From positions 1 to 5,398 of the forward strand of contig WAPZ01000440.1 in NCBI GenBank assembly GCA_015520535.1: DNA of 5,398 nt. Reading direction: 5' to 3'. This stretch comes from Candidatus Heimdallarchaeota archaeon. GTDB taxonomy: Archaea; Asgardarchaeota; Heimdallarchaeia; Hodarchaeales; S146-22. Below the pieces are notes generated by a model. The model had not been told where the DNA came from and made no database searches. It was given only the letters and a program-made list of their open reading frames with translations. Below, one piece after another: positions 1 through 5,398 of the stretch. Position 1 is the stretch's first letter. Each line of letters starts with the position of its first letter. The translations under genes were made by a program, and so were the position numbers.

Positions 1-2
1 TC

Positions 3-1190
3 ATTCTTGACGAATGGAAAGAAAGAGAGCCTATTGATTTTGAAACTGATCTTAATAAACTATCAAGGTCAGTTTCTCGTCTTATTAAAGCGAAAGACCT
101 TTACGCTGGTAATATAAGAGCACTTCCATTAAGCCGCTTGTTTAAACACAATAAAATTTTTTTCTTTAAGGATAAAACTTTTGAAGATTTAGTTACTTTG
201 ATACCTAAATATCCAAACAATTGCTCTGAAGAAGAGCAATATCGTGTTCAGCAGTTTGCCAGAATTATAATGAATCAAATCTTTATGACCACCGATCATT
301 ATAAAACAAGACAATGGCCGAAATATTTTTGGCGTCATAATTTCGATTTGGTCCCCTGTTATCCTATTGAAAGATCGTTGAGAAAAGGTGATCTAAATAC
401 GGACGAAGAAATAAAAGAATTACAAGAGCAACTATGGGGAAATTGCGCCATTGTTATGAAGTACATCGATAAAATCGGTATGCAGTATAAATATGATCTT
501 TATAATCCTATTCCTGATGAAATTAAATTAGGTCTATTTTCTAGGATAGCAAGACTATACATTTCATTTATTTCAAACCCATTTCTTTGGACTCGTGATC
601 TCGCAGGCATAATGCTTCGTTGTATTGGTGAAACGACAATAATATTTTTTTATATGGTTAATAAAGCCAATGAGGAAGAGATTAAGGCCTTTTATGATTA
701 TTCATTGGGAAAAGAGAAATTATTAATGCTACATATGCAAGATACATTACAAGAAAAGAGAACTTTAGAAGGCGAGTCTATCGAGGATATTTTGAGTGAA
801 ATTGGAGTAGAATTCGTCGTAGAAATAAGAAAAATTGATTTAAAAAATTGGACTAAAAAGAATATCCGAGAAATTTCTTTAGAAGTTGGTCTTGAAAATA
901 TATATAGATGGGTGATTGATCCATCAGGCGCAGAAATTCATGGTTCGTGGTCAAGCATAAAAAAATCAAATCTTGTTTTATGCTCTCAAATTCTTCATAG
1001 ATTTCACCGTGTGCCGAAGTTTTATGAACCACCTATCTATCTAATACCAATTTATGTTGCAACTCAAATTTATTCTATGTGTCAGAAGTTAGCGATGGAG
1101 AAATTAGGTTGTCCTAAGCCTGATGAAAGTTTGAAAGAAATTTCTAAGGTCACGGAAGCATTTAACAAAGTTTTTGAAAAATTTGAATAA
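3..1190 (+). CDS. DUF5677-like protein, 5'-partial, cargo of integron cassette 1
   Basis: The reading frame is open from the first in-frame codon at 3 and has no ATG or GTG before the TTG at 138. The 45 codons before that TTG read as ordinary charged protein sequence, so the gene most likely begins outside the window and TTG 138 is not its start. Counting from TTG 138, the best marks are a helical RDLAGIMLRCIGET segment (153-166), followed by a long helix with FYDYSLGKEKL (185-195), and YRWVIDPSGAEIHGSW (256-271) with an HGSW motif. This order resembles the DUF5677 family, whose function is not established. I see no signal peptide or clear membrane segment. The TAA stop lies 7 bases before the attC site, the usual layout for a gene cassette. 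The gene is AT-rich like cassette 2 and unlike the transposase. The family call comes from motif recall and has not been searched. Confidence 0.72.
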   Translation: MLDEWKEREPIDFETDLNKLSRSVSRLIKAKDLYAGNIRALPLSRLFKHNKIFFFKDKTFEDLVTLIPKYPNNCSEEEQYRVQQFARIIMNQIFMTTDHYKTRQWPKYFWRHNFDLVPCYPIERSLRKGDLNTDEEIKELQEQLWGNCAIVMKYIDKIGMQYKYDLYNPIPDEIKLGLFSRIARLYISFISNPFLWTRDLAGIMLRCIGETTIIFFYMVNKANEEEIKAFYDYSLGKEKLLMLHMQDTLQEKRTLEGESIEDILSEIGVEFVVEIRKIDLKNWTKKNIREISLEVGLENIYRWVIDPSGAEIHGSWSSIKKSNLVLCSQILHRFHRVPKFYEPPIYLIPIYVATQIYSMCQKLAMEKLGCPKPDESLKEISKVTEAFNKVFEKFE

Positions 1191-1197
1191 CTTTAGG

Positions 1198-1270
1198 CCA
1201 TAACAAAGCGCTCCACCTGACTGCTATTCCGCTGACGCTCCATAGCGGCAGGTGAGCTTGGTCGTTAGCA
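1198..1270 (+). repeat. Integron attC recombination site 1
   Basis: The site runs from CCATAAC (R'' box, 1198-1204) to GTTAGCA (R' box, 1264-1270). The expected integrase cleavage point is between G1264 and T1265. Inside, GCTCCACCTG (1210-1219) pairs with CAGGTGAGC (1249-1257) if one extra C is left unpaired. That fits the L''/L' boxes with an extrahelical base that are typical of attC sites. GCTAT and ATAGC extend the inner stem around a short loop. About 42 bases at the 3' side (1226-1267) are nearly identical to the second site at 1997-2037, differing by one substitution and one indel. The site sits between two same-strand genes, as attC sites do. Confidence 0.88.
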
Positions 1271-2034
1271 CACATGAAAGGATTATGGACCATGTTAGGA
1301 CCGTTACAAATTAAGAAACGCGAATCATTCAAACAATGGCTACTTCCTGCGTTTTCGTCTTGGTTATCGGATGCACAAAAAAGTCCATTTGTCTGCGCTG
1401 TCTTCTATGACCGACAAATTTTTAATAAGCCTGAAGCTAGACTTTTTTTGAGTTGCTCCGAAAGTTTACCCAAAAAGGAAAGCAACATTATCCGTAAGAG
1501 TATCTCATTGGAAGAAATGCTCGATAAGCTATATAATGAATCTACATCAAAATATTATTCTCACTTTACCGGAGAGAATCCATTAGTTCGTATAATTTCG
1601 TGCAATTATTGGTATGATTTTTACTATTCAACAAATCCTTCTAAGAACCTTACAAGCATTTATCCAAATTGCCAGATAAGAACTGGCATTAGAGTTGATA
1701 ATCCATTAATTCAGCTAAGTATTATTGCTTTTTCGATTGTTTGGGGTCGCGGATCTCATGTGCCGATTGGCGATGTCTTAGTAAGTAGTGAAAATAAATC
1801 AATCAACATTAAGTATTTCAGAAATGAACCGTGGTTATTGGATAACTTTAACAAAGTTGACAAACCAAAAGATGTATTTGACTCTACGCACGCTCTTTTC
1901 GATGAACAACGATTAACTGATCCAAATAATGTATATCGTTCAATTAAAGATGTTATTGAAAGAAAATGCTAACACCCGCATCAACTCGGACTGGCAATTC
2001 CGCTGCGCTCCATGGCGGCAGGTGAGCTTGGTCG
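1265..2034 (+). mobile_element. Complete integron gene cassette (cassette 2)
   Basis: This cassette is bounded by the predicted cleavage points of the two attC sites. It begins TTAGCA at 1265 and ends with the G at 2034. Its own R'' box is TGCTAAC (1967-1973). The exact reverse complement, GTTAGCA, lies at its left boundary (1264-1270). A circularised cassette would therefore carry a perfectly matched R''/R' pair, the expected signature of a true integron cassette. It holds a single gene with almost no spare sequence and no evident promoter, so expression would depend on read-through transcription or an external promoter. Confidence 0.85.
1292..1972 (+). CDS. Hypothetical cassette-borne protein, about 226 residues
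   Basis: I do not recognise this protein. The preferred start is ATG 1292 because AAAGGA (1277-1282) sits nine bases upstream. An in-frame ATG at 1274, adding six residues, has no ribosome binding site. The TAA stop at 1970-1972 lies inside the R'' box of the cassette's own attC, a compact arrangement common in cassettes. Counting from 1292, the product looks soluble, with no signal peptide. It has an aromatic patch, CNYWYDFYYS (about residues 104-113), and a hydrophobic stretch, LIQLSIIAFSIVWGRG (about 139-154), too short and interrupted to be confidently called a membrane helix. It is AT-rich like cassette 1. Many cassette genes encode small orphan proteins, so lack of recognition is expected here. 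The coding call is strong and the function is open. Confidence 0.8.
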   Translation: MLGPLQIKKRESFKQWLLPAFSSWLSDAQKSPFVCAVFYDRQIFNKPEARLFLSCSESLPKKESNIIRKSISLEEMLDKLYNESTSKYYSHFTGENPLVRIISCNYWYDFYYSTNPSKNLTSIYPNCQIRTGIRVDNPLIQLSIIAFSIVWGRGSHVPIGDVLVSSENKSINIKYFRNEPWLLDNFNKVDKPKDVFDSTHALFDEQRLTDPNNVYRSIKDVIERKC

Positions 2035-2040
2035 TTATTG
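1967..2040 (+). repeat. Integron attC recombination site 2
   Basis: It runs from TGCTAAC (R'', 1967-1973) to GTTATTG (R', 2034-2040), with cleavage expected between 2034 and 2035. The 3' part (1997-2037) nearly duplicates the same part of attC 1, including GGCAGGTGAGCTTGGTC. The 5' part differs. ATCAACTC (1979-1986) can pair only imperfectly with GAGCTTGGT (2024-2032), with a G-T wobble and a bulged C, so the folded site is less regular than attC 1. The R'' box overlaps the stop codon of the preceding gene. Confidence 0.84.
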
Positions 2041-2113
2041 GTAGAAAATGGAATATTTCAAAAGAAAGTATACAGTTAATCAAGATAAAGAGATTAAATG
2101 ATGAGCCGTGGGC
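2035..2113 (+). other. Start of a third cassette, apparently truncated
   Basis: A third cassette should begin with TTATTG at 2035. ATG 2048, only 13 bases further on, opens a 17-codon frame (MEYFKRKYTVNQDKEIK) that stops at TGA 2099-2101. It looks like the first residues of a normal protein. No matching R'' box (CAATAAC) or third copy of the attC 3' repeat was seen further right. I infer that the cassette was cut or replaced to the right of about 2100, probably with the arrival of the neighbouring IS block. The small frame could also be a chance ORF. Confidence 0.4.
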
Positions 2114-2162
2114 TGAGCTTCAACAGCGAGTGAAGCGTAGCGAAACGAGCTGTTGAAGCTCA
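2114..2162. repeat. Perfect 14-bp inverted repeat with 21-base loop
   Basis: TGAGCTTCAACAGC (2114-2127) is exactly reverse-complemented at 2149-2162. The loop between carries GAAGCG, TAGCG and AAACGA motifs, resembling the short AGCG-rich repeats often seen in REP-like palindromes. No T-run follows, so a factor-independent terminator is unlikely. It lies between the broken cassette and the transposase, so it may be a dispersed palindromic element, a target of the IS, or part of the IS end. I cannot decide which from one copy. Confidence 0.6.
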
Positions 2163-3311
2163 AAAACCTTCTCTTGAAAAAAATAGGCTTTCTCCCCCAA
2201 AATCCGAAGAAAACGGAGGAGAAAGCCATGAGCGCATTAAGATTTAATTGGGTGAGGAAATATATGAAAAATTCATTTGATTTGCACCGAAAAATGGTAG
2301 AAATGGCATTAGAGAAAGGGGTTTCAAGAACTGCGGTAGCCTTTGGCACGACCCGCAAGACGGTCTACAAATGGCTAAAGCGTTATTACGCGGAAGGTTT
2401 TGAGGGACTTAAGGAACGTTCCCGTGCCCCGAAACATCATCCCCGCCAAATATCTAAAGAGTTGGTTGAGCGCATTTTGACCATTCGGCAGCAGCGTCCC
2501 TATTTAGGGCCCTTTCGCATCAAAGAAGAATATCAACTCCCCTGCTCAGCTAGCACCATTTACCGGGTCTTAAAACGTCATGGGATGATTCGGCCCCGCA
2601 AGCGGGCTCACCAGGTAAAACGGGATCTACGCGCCGTGAAAAGGCGCCTGAAGGCCTTTGAAAAGATTCAAATCGATGTCAAAGAACTGAATGATATCCC
2701 CAACTATTATCCCTACTATCTCAAGGGATGGCCGCGGTACCAGGTGACGGCCCGGGACGTGCGTACCGGAGCGTGTTTCATCAGCTTTGCCCATGAGAAC
2801 ACTACCACCAATACCGCCATCTTTGCCAATCTGCTCCTGGCTCACCTGAAGAGCTGTGGCGTTGATCTCTCTTACACCCATATCCAGACTGATAACGGCA
2901 GCGAGTTTGTGCGCCCCTTTAATGCTAAAAACCCCTACGGAGCGTTTAAACCGACACTGTTTCAACAGACGTTGCAACGCTGGAAGGTAGAGCATGTACG
3001 CATTCCACCGGGGGCTAAAACGTTCAACAGCGATGTGGAAACCTTCCACCGAATTATTGAAGATGAATTCTATGATTTCGAAGCCTACAACTCCAAAAAG
3101 CAACTCCTGGAGAAAAGCTACACCTATATGCTTTATTTTAACCTCATGCGCAAAAATCGCTACAAGGATAAACAAGCACCAGCCGATATCCTGAAAAAAC
3201 TCATTCCAAAGCTAAATGTGGCGAAATTATTTCAATTCAAACCTGTGGTGCTTGATAATTATCTCAGATTACTTCAAATTCTAACAAAAATACTTTTTAC
3301 TATAAATTTAA
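2163..3311 (+). mobile_element. IS481-like insertion sequence, approximate limits
   Basis: The limits given are estimates. The left limit is the end of the 14-bp palindrome. The right limit is the in-frame stop (3309-3311) after which methyltransferase-like sequence begins. About 1.15 kb fits an IS481-type element with a single transposase gene. The central transposase region is visibly richer in G and C than both flanks, which marks foreign origin. I found no convincing terminal inverted repeat or target duplication. TGTTG at 2151 and its complement CAACA at 3318-3322 match for only five bases. Since the transposase frame runs past the right limit, the element may have lost its right end. 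Confidence 0.6.
2186..2227 (+). promoter_or_regulatory. Stem-loop hiding the transposase ribosome binding site
   Basis: GGCTTTCTCC (2186-2195) is the exact reverse complement of GGAGAAAGCC (2218-2227), which ends one base before the transposase ATG at 2228. The ribosome binding site GGAGGA (2215-2220) is half inside the stem. The run of C at 2196-2198 can pair with the rest if A2217 is bulged. In IS10 and IS50, similar structures form only in transcripts that enter from outside and so prevent transposase expression from neighbouring promoters. The same role is inferred here. Confidence 0.6.
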
Positions 3312-3364
3312 AGTCAGACAACAGTTCCTTTGGAGTCCCCTACGATGGTTCCCTTTTTATTTAG
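2228..3364 (+). CDS. IS481-like DDE transposase, C-terminus probably extended into flank
   Basis: This transposase catalyses cut-and-join movement of its IS. ATG 2228 is chosen because GGAGGA lies seven bases upstream; the frame stays open further 5' without a better start. An N-terminal helix-turn-helix occupies about residues 15-55, with SRTAVAFGTTRKTVYKWLKR as its core. A second DNA-binding part contains ASTIYRVLKRHG (108-119). The catalytic rve/RNase H-like core has D150 (IQIDVKEL), D222 (TDNGSEF) and E271 (DVETFH), so all three acidic residues are present. The D-E gap of 48 residues is longer than the usual 35 or so, with an insertion around 233-250. The segment up to about VVLDNYL (340-346) looks genuine. 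The last 30 or so residues become AT-rich, and the final 17 codons overlap the methyltransferase remnant in another frame. Of 378 residues, the tail is probably flanking DNA. Confidence 0.85.
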   Translation: MSALRFNWVRKYMKNSFDLHRKMVEMALEKGVSRTAVAFGTTRKTVYKWLKRYYAEGFEGLKERSRAPKHHPRQISKELVERILTIRQQRPYLGPFRIKEEYQLPCSASTIYRVLKRHGMIRPRKRAHQVKRDLRAVKRRLKAFEKIQIDVKELNDIPNYYPYYLKGWPRYQVTARDVRTGACFISFAHENTTTNTAIFANLLLAHLKSCGVDLSYTHIQTDNGSEFVRPFNAKNPYGAFKPTLFQQTLQRWKVEHVRIPPGAKTFNSDVETFHRIIEDEFYDFEAYNSKKQLLEKSYTYMLYFNLMRKNRYKDKQAPADILKKLIPKLNVAKLFQFKPVVLDNYLRLLQILTKILFTINLKSDNSSFGVPYDGSLFI

Positions 3365-3707
3365 TGAAGAAGCCCATTATTTTTGTGGATATGTTAATTC
3401 AAGTTTATTTCGACTTGCTGTTAAATCTTACTCTGTGCATGGAACAGGAGGGTTTGGTTTCCTACATACACTAGGCAATGTTAAAGTGCTTTCCTACATT
3501 AACGAAGATCAAAATTGTGTAGAATTAGCAAAACTTTACAGTCGCGCTCATGAAAATGCTCCAAAGGGCTACTCCGGAGATGAATCAGCACAAGCTGAAC
3601 TACGCGATTCGGCAAAACAAATCGATCGCACCGCCCGGCTGTTGGGGCTGAGTGAGGAGAAGTTGCAAAATATTTATCGGAGTTTGAAGGAGTTGAAGGG
3701 GGAATAA
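3312..3707 (+). pseudogene. C-terminal remnant of an N6-adenine DNA methyltransferase (type IIG/Eco57I-like)
   Basis: The frame opens after TAA 3309-3311 and ends at TAA 3705-3707. The only starts are TTG 3330 and ATG 3345, neither with a good ribosome binding site. Numbered from 3330, SEEAHYFCGYVNSS (12-25) followed by SYSVHGTGGFGF (33-44) and LGNVKVLSY (48-56) is the pattern found near the C-terminus of large DNA methyltransferase or restriction-methylase fusion proteins. ELAKLYSRAHENA (65-77) and a closing helix, LSEEKLQNIYRSLKELKG (107-124), fit their usual ends. The SAM-binding domain and the NPPY catalytic motif are absent, and nothing left of the IS resembles them. The gene was therefore cut near 3312. 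It abuts the next gene with no gap. The remnant cannot methylate DNA; whether it is translated is unknown. Confidence 0.68.
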
Positions 3708-4490
3708 ATGGCAACATCCAAACAACAAAAGAAAAAACCGTCCATGAAAGAACGAAAATACCGCAAACCGCCAATTGTAGAAGTCGTTTGTGAATTCCGA
3801 TTTAAACCCTCTACTCCATGGGATGCTACAATCCCCGGACTTGTTTATGAAAAAGTAAAAAGTGAATTTCCAAAACGGCGTGCCTTACGAAATGTAGGTA
3901 TGCATGTCCAGGTGGAACAAAAAGGTGTTTTTTTGCAACCCCAAATGGAAGAAGGCACTCAATTTTTGAGAGAAAATGAACGGGCCTTTGTTCAATTGCA
4001 ACCGCGACGTATTTCTATTCATCACCTGGCACCCTATCCGCACTGGGAAGGTTTTAAACCGTTGATCCAAATGGCATATAAGGCATATTTGGAAGTCGTT
4101 CCTGATTCTGAAATACAACGAATTGGACTTCGCTACATTAATAAAATCGATTTCAACACAACTAAAGTTGATTTGCCAACATTTTTTAATTTTTATCCAT
4201 ATGTAGGCGGTGAATTACCGCAACTATATACGGGATTCAATCTTCAATTGCTATTTCCACATGAAGAAGGGAGAGACGGACTTCAAATGCGCTTGGGTAG
4301 TGCACCACCGGAGAAAGAAAATACTGTTTCAATTCTTTTAGATCTGGATTACTTTTTAATTCAGCCCGAAAATGTAAATTCTGAATACGGCATGGAATGG
4401 GTAGAGAAAGCCCATGAAAATATCCTGGCTGCGTTTGAGGGAGCCATAACCGAAAAATTACGCCAACAATTTGAGGAGGAGAAATCATGA
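3708..4490 (+). CDS. TIGR04255 family protein
   Basis: ATG 3708 follows the stop of the methyltransferase remnant directly. GAAGGGGG just upstream serves as the ribosome binding site, so translation is probably coupled. The 260-residue length is normal for the family. Landmarks are a lysine-rich start, PPIVEVVCEFRF (21-32), VQLQPRRISIHHL (95-107) followed by PYPHWEGF (109-116), and RIGLRYINKID (138-148). A C-terminal helix, AHENILAAFEGAITEKLRQQF (235-255), is the fourth. These are the conserved blocks of the sporadically distributed TIGR04255 family, whose biochemical role is not known to me. It has no signal peptide and is likely cytoplasmic. Its stop overlaps the next start as ATGA. The family call is confident. 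A role in defence is inferred only from the neighbouring methyltransferase and HEPN genes. Confidence 0.85.
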   Translation: MATSKQQKKKPSMKERKYRKPPIVEVVCEFRFKPSTPWDATIPGLVYEKVKSEFPKRRALRNVGMHVQVEQKGVFLQPQMEEGTQFLRENERAFVQLQPRRISIHHLAPYPHWEGFKPLIQMAYKAYLEVVPDSEIQRIGLRYINKIDFNTTKVDLPTFFNFYPYVGGELPQLYTGFNLQLLFPHEEGRDGLQMRLGSAPPEKENTVSILLDLDYFLIQPENVNSEYGMEWVEKAHENILAAFEGAITEKLRQQFEEEKS

Positions 4491-4933
4491 CTTTTGCCAT
4501 TCCTTTAATGTTGGACAATACAAATATAGATTTGATACCTGTTTCCGGTAATCCCGTATTGGTAGAGCCGGAAGAAATCCATTGGAAAATTAAAACCGCC
4601 TCTCAAATTGAACGCATTAGCATGTTATCACAATTATATACGATAAAACAGCCAGGAGAAGTGTTTAAATTCTTATATAATCATCCTTCTCTCGTTGAAA
4701 TTATTTTTGAGGCCGTAGAGGCTTTACACAACATATTTGGAGCGGATGCATCTCTGGAGTTGGAATTGGTAACGGATCCAGAAACTGATGAATCTGAGTT
4801 ATTTGTTCTAATAGAAGTTGATATGGATCCAGAAGTAGCCCTACAAAAATTGGAAGAATTCGATCAACATTGGCTTCTTGATCGAGAAGAAATAACTAAT
4901 GGACTTTTTAATATAGATGTAATCTTTCGATGA
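4487..4933 (+). CDS. Hypothetical acidic protein, partner of the TIGR04255 and HEPN genes
   Basis: I cannot assign this 148-residue protein to a named family. The start ATG 4487 is well supported by GAGGAGGA (4473-4480), six bases upstream, and by the ATGA overlap with the preceding gene. Residues 1-45 are mixed. Then come a helical part, EVFKFLYNHPSLVEIIFEAVEAL (58-80), and alternating strands, ASLELELVTDPETDES (88-103) and LFVLIEVDMD (105-114). The C-terminal part is PEVALQKLEEFDQHWLL (115-131). The protein is strongly acidic with no signal peptide. The DPE plus EEFDQHW arrangement resembles small uncharacterised proteins encoded next to HEPN genes, as far as I recall. Its position directly before the HEPN gene makes it a candidate antitoxin or binding partner, which is inference only. 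Its stop overlaps the HEPN start as ATGA. Confidence 0.75.
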   Translation: MTFAIPLMLDNTNIDLIPVSGNPVLVEPEEIHWKIKTASQIERISMLSQLYTIKQPGEVFKFLYNHPSLVEIIFEAVEALHNIFGADASLELELVTDPETDESELFVLIEVDMDPEVALQKLEEFDQHWLLDREEITNGLFNIDVIFR

Positions 4934-5304
4934 GCTTTCAATGGAAAACCTATATTGATTTTGCTGAAAGGCTGCATCAGGAAAGTGAAACTTTTGCGGA
5001 AACAGAAGCGTGTCAGCGTTCAGCCATCAGCAGGGCATATTATGGGGCTTTTGGATTGGCCCGTAAAGTAGCTGTAAATGAAGGTCTCACATTAACCCAT
5101 AAAGGGGAAGACCACAAAAACGTGGAACAGCATTTCCGGGGAAGTTCACAAAAATTACGTAAACAGATAGGAATAGAGCTAAATCGTTTAAGGCGCCTTC
5201 GGAATAAAGCGGATTATGATGATTTAATTCCAAAGTTGCCAAAGGAAACAATAAAAGCGGTGACACTTGCGCGTAAGGTTGAAATTAATTTAGAAGGGTT
5301 GTGA
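4930..5304 (+). CDS. HEPN domain protein
   Basis: This all-helical protein of 124 residues shows the HEPN pattern. A first helix (about 5-20) is followed by RSAISRAYYGAFGLARK (30-46), the typical second helix with a YY pair. LNRLRRLRNKADYDD (84-98) is the conserved C-terminal motif. HEPN ribonucleases carry R-x4-6-H here. In this protein the histidine position is Y96 (R91-N-K-A-D-Y96), a variant common in HEPN proteins that lack proven RNase activity. HEPN proteins are frequently toxins or RNases in toxin-antitoxin, abortive infection and CRISPR-related systems. Which role applies here is unknown. The gene has no ribosome binding site of its own and overlaps the preceding stop (ATGA 4930-4933), so it is likely translated by coupling. 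It is the last gene of the operon. Confidence 0.82.
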   Translation: MSFQWKTYIDFAERLHQESETFAETEACQRSAISRAYYGAFGLARKVAVNEGLTLTHKGEDHKNVEQHFRGSSQKLRKQIGIELNRLRRLRNKADYDDLIPKLPKETIKAVTLARKVEINLEGL

Positions 5305-5387
5305 TCTATAATTTTGATTTTACGAAGCCACTTATCTAAAAGTAAAAAGGTAGAAATTAGAAACTTTTATTTTATTTAAATACGGTT

Positions 5388-5394
5388 AGGAGAA
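5388..5394 (+). promoter_or_regulatory. Ribosome binding site of a gene starting beyond the window
   Basis: AGGAGAA lies four bases from the window end, at the right distance to serve a start codon just outside. The preceding 83 bases (5305-5387) are very AT-rich and hold no gene. TAAAAGT (5337-5343) and ACTTTTA (5363-5369) form a weak inverted repeat there that I do not call as a terminator. Confidence 0.45.
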
Positions 5395-5398
5395 GTAA

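Noticed and set aside
138..140. TTG as the true start of the DUF5677-like gene
   Set aside because: It has no ribosome binding site, and the frame continues upstream to the window edge with protein-like sequence.
1929..2156. 75-codon plus-strand ORF across attC 2
   Set aside because: It overlaps the end of the cassette gene, runs straight through attC, and has no ribosome binding site; it is a chance frame.
2118..2158. Third attC candidate formed by CTTCAAC and GTTGAAG in the palindrome
   Set aside because: Both boxes match the R''/R' consensus at six of seven positions, but only 27 bases lie between them, there is no spacer or L box, and the shared attC 3' repeat is absent.
2627..3175. 182-codon minus-strand ORF inside the transposase
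   Set aside because: It lies antisense to the conserved DDE core and has no independent motif; it mirrors the more GC-rich transposase coding sequence.
2151..3322. TGTTG and CAACA as IS terminal inverted repeats
   Set aside because: The match stops after five bases, no target duplication flanks it, and the left copy is already part of the 14-bp palindrome.
5309..5316. TAATTTTG resembling a Bacteroidetes-type -7 promoter element
   Set aside because: No TTTG element is present at the expected distance upstream, and the taxonomic group is not established.
5337..5369. Weak AT-only inverted repeat after the HEPN gene as a terminator
   Set aside because: The 7-bp stem contains a single G-C pair, and repeats like this are expected by chance in such AT-rich sequence.

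Overview
The window reads as an accessory region of an AT-rich bacterium that uses ordinary Shine-Dalgarno sites. I cannot place it taxonomically. It has three blocks of different origin. Block 1 (about 1-2113) is part of an integron gene-cassette array. It contains the 3' portion of a DUF5677-like gene, an attC site (about 1198-1270), a complete cassette with one unrecognised gene (best start 1292, stop 1972), a second attC (about 1967-2040), and the start of a third cassette that soon degenerates. No integron integrase, attI or array promoter is in view.

Block 2 (about 2163-3311) is an IS481-like insertion sequence. Its DDE transposase starts at 2228, and a hairpin buries its ribosome binding site. 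A perfect 14-bp inverted repeat (2114-2162) lies just left of it. The IS termini could not be fixed. The transposase frame runs past the likely right end into the next block, which suggests a truncated or rearranged right side.

Block 3 (about 3312-5304) opens with the C-terminal remnant of an N6-adenine DNA methyltransferase of the type IIG/Eco57I kind, with the catalytic part missing. It continues without a gap into three tightly coupled genes: a TIGR04255-family protein, an acidic 148-residue protein of no family I can name, and a small HEPN-domain protein. Start and stop codons are contiguous at the first junction and overlap as ATGA at the next two, so these genes were probably one operon with the methyltransferase. 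The combination suggests a restriction-modification or toxin-antitoxin-like defence module whose front end was lost when block 2 was joined to it. That function is an inference. The last 94 bases carry no gene but end in a strong ribosome binding site, so another gene probably starts just beyond the window.
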